Source: Alcaligenaceae bacterium
Lineage (GTDB): Bacteria; Pseudomonadota; Gammaproteobacteria; Burkholderiales; Burkholderiaceae_B
NCBI GenBank assembly: GCA_947379755.1
Contig: CANCOC010000026.1
Coordinates: 1 to 39,662 of the forward strand
Direction: 5' to 3'
Length of the DNA: 39,662 nucleotides
A model generated the notes under the pieces. That model was not told where the DNA came from and did no database searches. It saw only the letters and a list, made by a program, of their open reading frames with translations. This document shows, piece after piece, positions 1-8,297 of the stretch. The position numbers and the translations under genes were made by a program. Positions within the stretch are counted from its first letter, which is position 1. Each line of letters begins with the position of its first letter.

Positions 1-699
1 AAAGGCAGTCAGCTTGGCGTACATCGGCCGGATGCCAATGACGGAAGCCGCGACATCCATATCGCGTATCGCCATCCACTCGCGTCCCATCGCACTGCGC
101 ACCAGGTTTTTAGCAAGCAGGGCAAACACGACAACAAACGAGAGAACAAACAAATATTTATCGATTGCGCTCTGCAAAGGCATGCCCATAAACGATAAGG
201 CAGGCACCGAGACGTTGCCCGAGGGCGAGTAATTGGTAAAGAAGGGAATGCGTAAAAACGCCCAGTCCACAAAGAACTGTGCGGCCAGTGTTGCCACCGC
301 AAGATACAAGCCACGGATACGCAAACTCGGTATGCCGAAGATCACTCCCACGATGGTGGCAAACGCACCGCCCAGCAAGATCTGTATGATCAGCGGCGTG
401 CCCTGAAATCTCACACCAATGTTCCATGCTGCGTATGCACCCACCGCCATGAAGGCACCGGTGCCAAGCGAGATCTGACCACAGTATCCGACCAGAATAT
501 TCAGACCAATCGCCGCCAGCGCCAGAATCAGAAAGGGAATCAGCAACGCTTTGAGAAAATAATCCGAAGCAGTCAACGGCACGACCGCGAAGGCCAGCAG
601 CAACACGAGCGCAATAAAAATCCGGTCCTGCCGAATCGGAAAGATCTGCTGATCCGATCGATAGGTGGTTTTGAACTGCCCATTTTCACGATAAAACAT
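1..699 (-). CDS. livM: Branched-chain amino acid-type ABC transporter permease LivM (partial, C-terminus off the window)
   Basis: Inner-membrane permease subunit of a hydrophobic amino acid uptake (HAAT/LIV) ABC transporter. The frame is open from the ATG at 699 to the left edge, giving 233 N-terminal residues; the C-terminal part is missing. Several hydrophobic segments are visible, plus the LivM-typical stretch around NILVGYCGQISLGTGAF (about residues 73-89) and PSLRIRGLYLAVATLA (about 125-140). A GGAAG ribosome site lies 6 bases before the ATG. It follows livH by 33 bases in the same direction. The missing livF and periplasmic receptor genes probably lie beyond position 1. The substrate is not evident; linkage to an acyl-CoA ligase suggests an organic or aromatic acid rather than leucine (inference). 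Confidence 0.93.
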   Translation of the reverse strand, partial: MFYRENGQFKTTYRSDQQIFPIRQDRIFIALVLLLAFAVVPLTASDYFLKALLIPFLILALAAIGLNILVGYCGQISLGTGAFMAVGAYAAWNIGVRFQGTPLIIQILLGGAFATIVGVIFGIPSLRIRGLYLAVATLAAQFFVDWAFLRIPFFTNYSPSGNVSVPALSFMGMPLQSAIDKYLFVLSFVVVFALLAKNLVRSAMGREWMAIRDMDVAASVIGIRPMYAKLTAF

Positions 700-732
700 G
701 GTGTCTTCCGATCAATATTCGAGTCATGCGCA

Positions 733-1662
733 TCAGACGCGGTCAATGATTTTTTCGCCAAACAGGCCCTGGGGTCTGAAGAGCAAAAACACCAGCGCCA
801 GAACGTATGCGAACCAGATCTCAATGCCACCGCCCACCAGTGGTCCCAAATACACTTCAGAGACTTTCTCTCCGACACCGATCAATAGCCCGCCGATGAT
901 GGCGCCAGGCACCGAAGTCAGCCCGCCCAGAATCACCACGGGCAGAGCACGCAAGGTCGCTGTCGCCAGCGTGAACTGAACGCCAAATTTTGAGCCCCAG
1001 ATCACACCGGCGACAAGCGCCACAATGCCCGCCACCGTCCAGACGATGACCCAGATCCGGTTCAGGGGAATCCCCACCGACTGTGCCGCCTGGTGGTCAT
1101 CCGCCACCGCCCGCAGGGCGCGTCCTGTCGCGGTGACCTGAAAGAAAAGTGCAAGCACGGCCACCAGCGTTGCGGCGACCAGCGCAGCCGTCAAATCCTC
1201 AAGGCTGATGAGGATGCCACCTTCAAACATACTCTCAAGAATGAATGCAGGATCTTTTGGCATCCCGACATTGATGGAATACACGGAGGCGCCAAAGGCT
1301 ATCTGTCCAAGTCCTTCCAGGAAGTACGCAATACCAAGTGTGGCCATCAGCAAGGTGGTGGCCTCCTGATTGACCAGATGACGCAGCACCAGTTTCTCAA
1401 CTGCCCACGCCAGTACAAACATGACGCAGGCGCTCACAGCAAAAGCCAGAATATTTGCGAGCAACAGATTGTCAAAGCCGAACCAGTGCGGGATCCAGAC
1501 CGAGAATCGGGCCATCGACAGCGCAGCGACCAGCACCATTGCGCCCTGCGCAAAGTTAAATACGCCCGAGGCCTTAAAAATCAGGACAAAGCCCAGGCCG
1601 ATCAGCGAATACAGCATGCCAGTCATCAGGCCGCCAAAGAGTGTTTCAAGAAAAAATCCCAT
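733..1662 (-). CDS. livH: Branched-chain amino acid-type ABC transporter permease LivH
   Basis: Second inner-membrane permease of the same LIV-type importer, 309 residues, the normal family length. The N-terminus (ETLFGGLMTGMLYSLIGLG, then FKASGVFNFAQGAMV) is the classic LivH start, and the C-terminus ends in the usual FRPQGLFGEK pattern. It is almost entirely hydrophobic with about eight membrane segments. It starts 12 bases after the livG stop and precedes livM, so ligase-livG-livH-livM is one transcription unit read leftward. Family assignment is secure; the transported compound is unknown. Confidence 0.95.
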   Translation of the reverse strand: MGFFLETLFGGLMTGMLYSLIGLGFVLIFKASGVFNFAQGAMVLVAALSMARFSVWIPHWFGFDNLLLANILAFAVSACVMFVLAWAVEKLVLRHLVNQEATTLLMATLGIAYFLEGLGQIAFGASVYSINVGMPKDPAFILESMFEGGILISLEDLTAALVAATLVAVLALFFQVTATGRALRAVADDHQAAQSVGIPLNRIWVIVWTVAGIVALVAGVIWGSKFGVQFTLATATLRALPVVILGGLTSVPGAIIGGLLIGVGEKVSEVYLGPLVGGGIEIWFAYVLALVFLLFRPQGLFGEKIIDRV

Positions 1663-1674
1663 TCTCGTTCCGCC

Positions 1675-2472
1675 TTAGTGCGACACGCCGAGATAGGCGC
1701 GAATCACATCTTCATTTTGGCGAACCTGGTCAGGCGTGCCATCACCGATTTTTTTGCCGTAATCGAGCACAACGACACGATCTGAAATATCCATCACCAC
1801 ACCCATATCGTGCTCAATCAGAACGATGGTGGTGCCAAACTCATCATTCACATCCAGGATAAAGCGACTCATGTCCTGCTTTTCCTCGATGTTCATGCCG
1901 GCCATCGGCTCATCGAGCAGGAGCATGCGCGGCTCCATTGCCAGGGCTCGCCCGAGATCCACGCGCTTTTGCAATCCATAAGGCAGACGTCCGACCGGCG
2001 TTTTACGAAAGGCCTGGATCTCCAGGAAATCAATAATATTTTCGACGAATTCCCGGTTGATGATTTCTTCACGCACGGCACCAGGCAACTGAAACGCCTG
2101 GGCAAAAATGCCTGACTTCATGCGTAAATTGCGACCGCTCATGATGTTATCGAGAACACTCATGCCTTTGAACAAGGCCAGATTCTGAAAGGTCCTGGCC
2201 ACGCCCATTTCTGCGGCACGCCTGGGATTCATCTTGCTGAACACCTGACCCTCAAACGTAATCGTGCCTTGCTGTGGCGTATAGACGCCATTGATGACAT
2301 TGAGCATTGAGCTTTTGCCCGCACCATTGGGACCGATGATGGCGCGAATCTCATGCTCGCGGACATTAAACGAAATATCCGTCAGTGCTTTGACGCCGCC
2401 AAAGCCAAGCGAAATCCCCTGCATTTCCAGCATCACTTCGCCAATACGTGAGGCGCGCGTATTTTCCGTCAT
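1675..2472 (-). CDS. livG: LIV-type ABC transporter ATP-binding protein LivG
   Basis: Cytoplasmic ATPase subunit, 265 residues. Walker A GPNGAGKSS is at residues 47-55. The LivG-type signature LPYGLQKR is followed by Walker B LLLLDEP-like sequence (MLLLDEPMAGM) and the switch histidine in LIEHDM. The C-terminus, IRAYLGVSH, is typical for LivG. The ATG lies only 2 bases after the TGA of the upstream acyl-CoA ligase, so the two are probably translationally coupled. An ATG at residue 14 is a possible alternative start, since the first 13 residues precede the conserved domain. Confidence 0.95.
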   Translation of the reverse strand: MTENTRASRIGEVMLEMQGISLGFGGVKALTDISFNVREHEIRAIIGPNGAGKSSMLNVINGVYTPQQGTITFEGQVFSKMNPRRAAEMGVARTFQNLALFKGMSVLDNIMSGRNLRMKSGIFAQAFQLPGAVREEIINREFVENIIDFLEIQAFRKTPVGRLPYGLQKRVDLGRALAMEPRMLLLDEPMAGMNIEEKQDMSRFILDVNDEFGTTIVLIEHDMGVVMDISDRVVVLDYGKKIGDGTPDQVRQNEDVIRAYLGVSH

Positions 2473-2474
2473 GA

Positions 2475-4442
2475 TCAGGCCGCCTTAGGCATTGCTGCCG
2501 TAAAAATACGGGCAGGACGGATTTTCAGATCTGCTGAAATTTTGCCTTTCCTGCCGTCTTCGAATTTCACTTCGGTCTCGATGAACTGGTGATCAACACC
2601 CGCGAACATTGCATCAACAAGTACGCCATATTTTTGTGCGATAAAGGCACGCCGGACTTTGCGTGTGCGCGTGAGCTCATCATCGTCGGGATCAAGCTCT
2701 TTATGCAGGATCAAAAAGCGGCTGACCTGCGAACCCGCAAGCTTGGGATCCAGCGACAGGTCCTGGTTGACCTGCGCCACACATTCGGCGATCAGCTCGT
2801 AGACCTCGTCGCGGCCCGCCAGATCGGTATAGCCTGCATAGGCCAGACCACGCCGCTCGGCCCAATTGCCAACCGCCTCCAGATCAATATTGATAAACAC
2901 GCACACTTCATTTTTATCCGCACCAAAGGCAACCACTTCTTTGATATGCGGGAAAAATTTCAACTTATTTTCGATGTACTTGGGTGCGAACATACTGCCA
3001 TCCGCAAGCTTGCCCACATCTTTGGCGCGATCAATGATTTTCAGGTGCCCATCCTGATCCAGATAGCCTGCATCCCCGGTCCGGAACCATCCATCTTCGG
3101 AGAACGTCTCGCGAGTGGCCTCAGGATTCTGGTAATACTCTTTGAACAAGCCCGGACTCTTGAGCTGGATTTCTCCGACCTCTGACACACGCACCTGCAC
3201 GCCGGCAACTGGTGGACCGACCGTGTCTGGCTTGACCTGGCCATCGGCCTGGACGCACACAAATACAGCCGTTTCGGTCGAACCATAGAGCTGCTTGAGA
3301 TTGATACCAATTGAGCGATAAAACACAAAAAGATCCGGACCAATCGCCTCGCCTGCGGTGTAGGCAATACGCACGCGGCTCATGCCAAGCGCATTACGCA
3401 ACGGCCCGAACACCATGAGGTCTCCAAGCAGGTACTGCAGACGACCCGCAAGACTCACTGATGTGCCGTCCAGAATTCTGGCGCCAACCTTGCGCGCGAC
3501 GCGCATGGACCACTCATACATCCTGCGCTTGAGCCTGCTCGCATCTTCCATGCGGATGGTGACCTGAGTGAGCAAGCCTTCAAGCACGCGAGGTGGTGCA
3601 AAATAGTAGGTGGGTCCGATATCACGCATATCAATCGCAACAGTCTCTGGAGACTCTGGATGATTCACGGTAAATCCGGTGACCAGCAATTGCGAATACG
3701 AAAACATGTTCTGCCCGATCCACGCGACGGGCAGATACGCCAGCACATCTTCATGATCGGTCAGATGCTCCATGACCTCGACGGCACGCGCACGATCGAT
3801 CAGCGCATGGTGCGTCAGAACCACCCCTTTGGCTAGCCCGGTCGTACCCGAGGTATAAAACATCGCGCCAGGATCCTGCGGATCAACCTCAGCCACACAC
3901 TGCGCGTACATGGCGGGATGTACCCGCTGATGCGCCGCGCCTCTGGCAGCCAAGGTCTCGCAAGACTGCAACATAGGATCCGAATAGTGACGCAGGCCGC
4001 GCGGGTCGTCATAGACCACTGCGCTCAGGGCCGGGCACTGGTCTCGGATCTCTAGCATTTTGTCGACCTGTTCCTGATCCTCGACAATCACCACACGCAC
4101 TGCGGCATCCTGCAGGACGTACACCATCTCTTGCGCGACGGCGTCCTGGTACAGCGCGATCGGAATCGCGCCAAGCGACTGCGCTGCCATCATGGCCATA
4201 TACAACTGCGGACGATTTTCACCAATCACCGCAACATGCTGGCCTTTGATCACACCCAGATCTATCAGGCCATGCGCGATTTTTTGGACCTGCTCAAAGA
4301 CCTGCGTCCATGTCAGCGTCTGCCAGATGCCCAGGCGCTTTTCGCGGATTGCCGGGCGCTGTCCACGCAACTGCGCATGCTCTGCCAGCAGCGCTGGAAA
4401 AGTGTGGGCCGTGCTCATTGTCGATTGCGATCGATCTGTCAC
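2475..4442 (-). CDS. AMP-dependent long-chain-type acyl-CoA synthetase
   Basis: ATP-dependent ligase that activates a carboxylic acid to its CoA thioester through an acyl-adenylate; 655 residues, the size of the long-chain (FAA1/COG1022) branch. The P-loop YTSGTTGLAKG is at residues 196-206 and the A8-type motif GWFRTGD...DRAKD lies in the C-terminal half. The start is a GTG at 4442, chosen because AGGAG sits 5 bases upstream; an ATG eight codons further in has no such site. It is the first gene of the unit ligase-livG-livH-livM, so the importer may deliver its acid substrate. It diverges from a Crp/Fnr-type regulator, with an inverted repeat between them. Chain length or aromatic preference cannot be read from sequence. 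Confidence 0.92.
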   Translation of the reverse strand: MTDRSQSTMSTAHTFPALLAEHAQLRGQRPAIREKRLGIWQTLTWTQVFEQVQKIAHGLIDLGVIKGQHVAVIGENRPQLYMAMMAAQSLGAIPIALYQDAVAQEMVYVLQDAAVRVVIVEDQEQVDKMLEIRDQCPALSAVVYDDPRGLRHYSDPMLQSCETLAARGAAHQRVHPAMYAQCVAEVDPQDPGAMFYTSGTTGLAKGVVLTHHALIDRARAVEVMEHLTDHEDVLAYLPVAWIGQNMFSYSQLLVTGFTVNHPESPETVAIDMRDIGPTYYFAPPRVLEGLLTQVTIRMEDASRLKRRMYEWSMRVARKVGARILDGTSVSLAGRLQYLLGDLMVFGPLRNALGMSRVRIAYTAGEAIGPDLFVFYRSIGINLKQLYGSTETAVFVCVQADGQVKPDTVGPPVAGVQVRVSEVGEIQLKSPGLFKEYYQNPEATRETFSEDGWFRTGDAGYLDQDGHLKIIDRAKDVGKLADGSMFAPKYIENKLKFFPHIKEVVAFGADKNEVCVFINIDLEAVGNWAERRGLAYAGYTDLAGRDEVYELIAECVAQVNQDLSLDPKLAGSQVSRFLILHKELDPDDDELTRTRKVRRAFIAQKYGVLVDAMFAGVDHQFIETEVKFEDGRKGKISADLKIRPARIFTAAMPKAA

Positions 4443-4553
4443 TCTGTCTCCTGAAGCTTAAGCCTCTTGCAGTGCAGCATGCACACCAGACCTCAACTTC
4501 ATCTGGCATTTCGCTTTTGCTATGTGAATAAGGTATAAGTGCAAGACCAAGTA

Positions 4554-4575
4554 AAATGTCACTGAACCGACATTT
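4554..4575. promoter_or_regulatory. Inverted repeat AAATGTC-N8-GACATTT, candidate operator
   Basis: Perfect 7-base arms (4554-4560 and 4569-4575) separated by 8 bases lie in the 168-base region between the leftward ligase/liv unit and the rightward Crp/Fnr-type gene. The spacing suits a dimeric regulator. Reading leftward, the inner arm overlaps a possible -35 (GTGACA), with TATACC as a possible -10 about 19 bases on. It is not an FNR box (TTGAT-N4-ATCAA). Binding by the neighbouring regulator is inference. Confidence 0.55.
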
Positions 4576-4610
4576 CGTCGTCAATCTGGCTTCAGTTAGG
4601 GTATGTCCTG

Positions 4611-5285
4611 ATGTTGCTACACGAATCTTTTCAAAATGCCGCCGCCTGGTTTCACATGCTCACGCCTGAGCAACAGGCACGCGTCGAACGAGACACACAG
4701 GTACTGAACTATCCGGCTTCGAGCACGATTGAACGCCGTGGCGAACCTGCCCAGGTATGGCTAGGCGTCATCTCCGGACTTGTGAAAGTGTCTGTTGGCA
4801 ATGCTGATGGCAAAATCGCCAGCCTCACTGGTGTCCCTGCCGGAGGATGGATCGGGGAAGGTTCATTGCTCAAGCGCGAACATCGTCGCTATGACGTGGT
4901 GGCACTACGCGATTCGACCATTGCCCGCATGCCGGTGACAACCTTTGAATGGCTGCTCGACACCAGTATCGCTTTCAACCGGTTTCTACTGAACCAGCTC
5001 AATGAGCGGGTGGCACAATTCATTGGTAAGGCCGAGTCTGACCGCCTGCATGACCCGGACGCACGCGTGGCCCGTTGTCTGGCCGAACTGTTTAATCCCC
5101 AGCTGTATCCAGGCATGGGCATGCGGCTGGCCATTACGCAAGAAGAGATTGGCTATCTGGCCCGGCTGTCGCGCCAGCGTGTCAACCAGTCTTTGCGCAC
5201 ACTCGAAACGTGCACCCTGCTGCGTGTGGAGTATGGCGCAGTTGAGGTCCTGGATTTGAATGGACTGCGCAACTACGGCACCTGA
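4611..5285 (+). CDS. Crp/Fnr family transcriptional regulator
   Basis: DNA-binding regulator of 224 residues. A cyclic-nucleotide-binding-type beta-barrel covers about residues 15-125 (GLVKVSVGNADGKIASL; GGWIGEGSLLKREHRRYDVVAL), followed by a dimerisation helix and a C-terminal winged helix-turn-helix with ITQEEIGYLARLSRQRVNQSL near residues 172-192. There is no N-terminal cysteine cluster, so it should not carry an FNR iron-sulfur centre; the effector is unknown. It diverges from the ligase/liv unit and is its most likely regulator. The ribosome site before this ATG is weak. The PCu(A)C gene follows after 59 bases in the same direction. Confidence 0.9.
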   Translation: MLLHESFQNAAAWFHMLTPEQQARVERDTQVLNYPASSTIERRGEPAQVWLGVISGLVKVSVGNADGKIASLTGVPAGGWIGEGSLLKREHRRYDVVALRDSTIARMPVTTFEWLLDTSIAFNRFLLNQLNERVAQFIGKAESDRLHDPDARVARCLAELFNPQLYPGMGMRLAITQEEIGYLARLSRQRVNQSLRTLETCTLLRVEYGAVEVLDLNGLRNYGT

Positions 5286-5344
5286 ACACCTCTCACACGG
5301 TGCTACATTATTCGACTGAACCCAAACAACTGAAGACTTTACTC

Positions 5345-5878
5345 ATGAAATTTGATCGCCCCCTGATGTCAGCACTCTTGCCTGCGCTCCTGACGGCAGC
5401 CACACTGTGCGCAACGTTTACCGGCTCAGCTTCTGCCGCCGATTTCACCTTGGCGGGGCTTGAGCTCAACGATCTCTGGGTGCGTGCCTCGGTGCCAGGA
5501 CAAACAAATGGTGCGGGCTATCTGCAAATCAACAACTCTGCCGCAACGTCAGACCGCCTGGTATCCGCGCAGGCAGACGCAGCCACCCGCGTTGAATTGC
5601 ATACTGTCATCACGGAAGATGGCGTGGCAAAAATGCGCCAGGTCTCCGGGGTGGATATTCCTGCGCACGCGAGCACCAAGCTCTCACCAGGCGGTTTTCA
5701 TGTCATGTTTTTGCAGCTGACCGGGCCCTTCCGGCAAGGCACAGTCGTACCGGTGGTGCTGAAGTTTGAAAAAGCAGGTGAAATCCGCGTCAACTTTACG
5801 GTCAAACCCTCAACCTACAATCCCGGCAGTCAGCAAGAGCAGGATATGCATGGCCATGGCGCGGGCATGAAGCACTAG
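5345..5878 (+). CDS. PCu(A)C-type periplasmic copper chaperone
   Basis: Periplasmic Cu(I) chaperone related to proteins that deliver copper to the CuA site of cytochrome oxidase. The start at 5345 is chosen because it begins a clear signal peptide (MKFDRPLMSALLPALL, ending GSASAAD); an in-frame GTG at 5300 would bury it. The mature protein has the complete copper motif H-X10-M-X21-H-X-M: HTVITEDGVAKM, then FHVM 21 residues on. The tail HGHGAGMKH is an additional His/Met-rich putative metal site. No Sco or oxidase gene is nearby, so it is an orphan copy here. It converges on yggS, with a hairpin between. Confidence 0.93.
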   Translation: MKFDRPLMSALLPALLTAATLCATFTGSASAADFTLAGLELNDLWVRASVPGQTNGAGYLQINNSAATSDRLVSAQADAATRVELHTVITEDGVAKMRQVSGVDIPAHASTKLSPGGFHVMFLQLTGPFRQGTVVPVVLKFEKAGEIRVNFTVKPSTYNPGSQQEQDMHGHGAGMKH

Positions 5879-5884
5879 AACGAA

Positions 5885-5915
5885 TCGACGCATATTCAGA
5901 TTCGATATGCGTCGA
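5885..5915. terminator. Stem-loop between convergent PCu(A)C and yggS genes
   Basis: Perfect 11-base arms, TCGACGCATAT at 5885-5895 and ATATGCGTCGA at 5905-5915, with a 9-base loop, directly follow the PCu(A)C stop. Being symmetrical and located between convergent genes, it could end transcription from both sides. No strong T-run follows on either strand, so terminator function is likely but not certain. Confidence 0.6.
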
Positions 5916-5919
5916 ACCT

Positions 5920-6648
5920 TTACATCCTCGGCCGGGATCCAAATATTGCGGACCCGATGCGTATCTCAGTTGAACCTTCTTCGATTGCCAGCTCAAAATC
6001 GCCGCTCATCCCCATCGAGAGACGGTCAAGCGTAATGCCCTGGATGGCCTCCTGACGCGCCATGTCACGCAGCATCCGCAACTGGGCAAAGCACCCACGT
6101 ACGGCCTGCTCATCGTCTGACAATACCGCCATGGTCATCAAGCCTTGCACCCTGAGCGTGTCAAAACGCGTCAACTGACGCAAAAAGTTCACCAGCTCTG
6201 GCCCCTCAAGTCCAGATTTGCTTTCTTCGGGCGAGGTTTTGACCTGAACCAGAACATCAATTGAGCGCCCCTCACTCTGCAGCCGCCGATCCAGCGCCTC
6301 TGCCAGCTCAAGCCGGTCCAGCGACTGCAGCTCATGCGCCAGCCGCGCCACATCCTTTGCCTTGTTTGTCTGCAAATGGCCAATGACGACCCACTGCACA
6401 TTGCAATCCTTAAGTAGCGGCGCTTTCTGGGCAATCTCTTGTGTCTTGTTTTCGCCAAACCGCCTGAACCCCATCGCAACCGCCTCGCGAATCGCGAGAT
6501 CATCGAACGTCTTGCTCACAGGCAGCAAGGTCACCTCGGCAGGATCACGACCGGCACGTGCGCAGGCTCGCGCCATCCGCTCCCGGATCCCATGCACTCT
6601 GAGAGCCATTGTGTCCACCTGCCCCACCCTCTGCACATCCTGACTCAT
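5920..6648 (-). CDS. yggS: YggS/PLPBP family pyridoxal-phosphate homeostasis protein
   Basis: Cytoplasmic PLP-binding protein, single TIM-barrel domain without known catalysis; family members buffer PLP and influence amino acid metabolism. The PLP lysine is in LLPVSKT (about residue 46). Other family motifs are FGENKTQE, WVVIGHLQTNKAK, the phosphate-binding region LSMGMSGDFELAI and the C-terminal IRIGSAIFG. The start is the ATG at 6648, with GGGGTGAG 5 bases upstream; a GTG one codon earlier is less likely. At 242 residues it is slightly longer than E. coli YggS because of its N-terminus. Transcribed divergently from tcuA, with a sharp palindrome between. Confidence 0.95.
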   Translation of the reverse strand: MSQDVQRVGQVDTMALRVHGIRERMARACARAGRDPAEVTLLPVSKTFDDLAIREAVAMGFRRFGENKTQEIAQKAPLLKDCNVQWVVIGHLQTNKAKDVARLAHELQSLDRLELAEALDRRLQSEGRSIDVLVQVKTSPEESKSGLEGPELVNFLRQLTRFDTLRVQGLMTMAVLSDDEQAVRGCFAQLRMLRDMARQEAIQGITLDRLSMGMSGDFELAIEEGSTEIRIGSAIFGSRPRM

Positions 6649-6676
6649 CACGACTCACCCCTGTTAACAACCTGTT

Positions 6677-6696
6677 ATTGCACGTTCCCGTGCAAT
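6677..6696. promoter_or_regulatory. 20-base palindrome ATTGCACG-TTCC-CGTGCAAT, candidate operator
   Basis: Perfect 8-base arms around a 4-base centre, 29 bases upstream of the yggS start and about 180 bases upstream of tcuA. It lies in the 227-base divergent region, next to a direct repeat of CTGTTA (6661 and 6672). The geometry fits a homodimeric repressor or activator binding site. The regulator is unknown; no tcuR-like gene is adjacent. Confidence 0.6.
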
Positions 6697-6875
6697 ACGC
6701 ACATGTGATCTGCACAAAGATGATCTTACGGCATCTGCTGCTGCACCGCAGACAGTGTGCACCAGTCGCGGCACCCTCAGCGAGCCCGCACGCACATGGG
6801 GTTGGAAATCAGTGCCGGCGCTCTGGTTCTGAGGTCCTTCTCGCGCTATGATGCCCGCACTCTATTTGCGGGACA

Positions 6876-8297
6876 ATGACCATGTGGGACGTAATCGTAG
6901 TCGGTGGCGGCAATGCCGCTTTATGTGGTGCACTCATGGCGCGCGAAGCCGGTGCCAGCGTATTGCTGCTGGAGGCCTCTCCAAAAGAATGGCGTGGCGG
7001 CAACTCGCAGCACACACGCAATCTGCGCTGCATGCACGATGCCCCGCAAGATGTGCTGGTCGAAGCCTACCCCGAAGAAGAATACTGGCAAGATTTGCTC
7101 AAAGTCACGGGCGGCCAGACCAACGAACAGCTTGCCCGCATGGTGATCCGTGAGTCGTCGACCTGTCGGGACTGGATGCGCAAACACGGCGTGCGTTTTC
7201 AACCGCCCCTGTCGGGCACGTTGCATGTAGCACGCACCAACGCCTTCTTCATGGGTGGCGGCAAAGCACTGATCAATGCATATTACAGAAGCGCTGAGAA
7301 CCTCGGGGTCGATATTCTGTATGACTCACCCGTGGATGATCTGGAGATCAAAGACGGCAAGTTTATCGCGGCCATGGTAGGTGACAAACGCTATGCAGGA
7401 CGTGCAGTGATCCTGGGCTGTGGAGGCTTTGAATCCAATCGTGAATGGGTGCGTGAAGCCTGGGGCCAGAATGAGCGCGGCGAATGGCCTGCGGATAACT
7501 TCCTGGTGCGCGGCACACGCTACAACATGGGCGCCGTGCTGAAGGTCATGATGCGCGAGGGTGCCGACACCATGGGCGACCCGACTCAGGCGCACTGCGT
7601 GGCGATTGACGCACGCGCACCCGCCTATGATGGGGGGATCGCGACACGTCTGGACTGCGTATCACTGGGTGTTGTGCTCAACTGCAATGCTGAGCGCTTT
7701 TACGACGAAGGCGAAGACTTCTGGCCCAAGCGTTATGCCTTGTGGGGCCGTCTGGTTGCCCTGCAACCCAATCAGATCGCGTATTCAATTATTGATTCAA
7801 AATCTGTTGGCCGGTTTATGCCGCCCGTATTTACGGGCGTACAAGCGGACACCTTGCCCGAGCTGGCTCGTCTGCTCGGCCTGGACGAAACGGCCTTCAT
7901 GCAAACCATCAACGATTTCAATGCCGCCTGTCGCGTGGGCACCTTTGACCACACGATCCAGGACGACTGCCACACTGAAGGTGTCACACCCGAAAAGACG
8001 CACTGGGCCCTCCCGATTGACACGGGTCCTTTCTTTGGTTATGCGTTGCGTCCGGGCATTACCTTTACCTACTTTGGTCTGACAACCGACGAAAAATCCC
8101 GCGTGTTCTTCGATGGCAAAGCCAGTCCCAACATGTACTCGGCTGGTGAAATCAGCGCCGGCAATGTACTAGGCAAAGGTTATACCGCAGGAGTTGGGAT
8201 GTCGATTGGCACCGCCTTTGGTCGTATCGCAGGTACGCAGGCTGCACTTGCAGCCAAGCAAATGAAAGAGCAAGGAGCGCAGCATGCAGTCGCTTGA
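6876..8297 (+). CDS. tcuA: FAD-dependent tricarballylate dehydrogenase TcuA
   Basis: Flavoprotein that in the characterised Salmonella pathway oxidises tricarballylate to cis-aconitate, passing electrons to TcuB. The 473-residue protein opens with the FAD fold [18 protein letters not shown] (Gly-rich loop at residues 10-14) and EAS after the second strand. It has the succinate-dehydrogenase/fumarate-reductase-like middle and the C-terminal flavin motif [20 protein letters not shown]. The start is ATG 6876; ATG 6882 (MWDVIVVGG) is equally plausible because neither has a strong ribosome site. It overlaps tcuB by 14 bases. A substrate other than tricarballylate is possible, since the Tcu transporter is absent and a CoA-transferase follows. 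Confidence 0.9.
   Translation: MTMWDVIVVGGGNAALCGALMAREAGASVLLLEASPKEWRGGNSQHTRNLRCMHDAPQDVLVEAYPEEEYWQDLLKVTGGQTNEQLARMVIRESSTCRDWMRKHGVRFQPPLSGTLHVARTNAFFMGGGKALINAYYRSAENLGVDILYDSPVDDLEIKDGKFIAAMVGDKRYAGRAVILGCGGFESNREWVREAWGQNERGEWPADNFLVRGTRYNMGAVLKVMMREGADTMGDPTQAHCVAIDARAPAYDGGIATRLDCVSLGVVLNCNAERFYDEGEDFWPKRYALWGRLVALQPNQIAYSIIDSKSVGRFMPPVFTGVQADTLPELARLLGLDETAFMQTINDFNAACRVGTFDHTIQDDCHTEGVTPEKTHWALPIDTGPFFGYALRPGITFTYFGLTTDEKSRVFFDGKASPNMYSAGEISAGNVLGKGYTAGVGMSIGTAFGRIAGTQAALAAKQMKEQGAQHAVA

Noticed and set aside
1093-1785. 230-codon open frame on the plus strand
   Set aside because: It lies antisense to livH and livG, has low-complexity charged composition and no recognisable domain; both minus-strand genes are unmistakable.
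2589-3185. 198-codon open frame on the plus strand
   Set aside because: Antisense to the acyl-CoA synthetase, which has intact catalytic motifs throughout.
4554-4575. Possible FNR or CRP box
   Set aside because: The arms do not match TTGAT-N4-ATCAA or TGTGA-N6-TCACA; it is kept only as an operator of unknown specificity.
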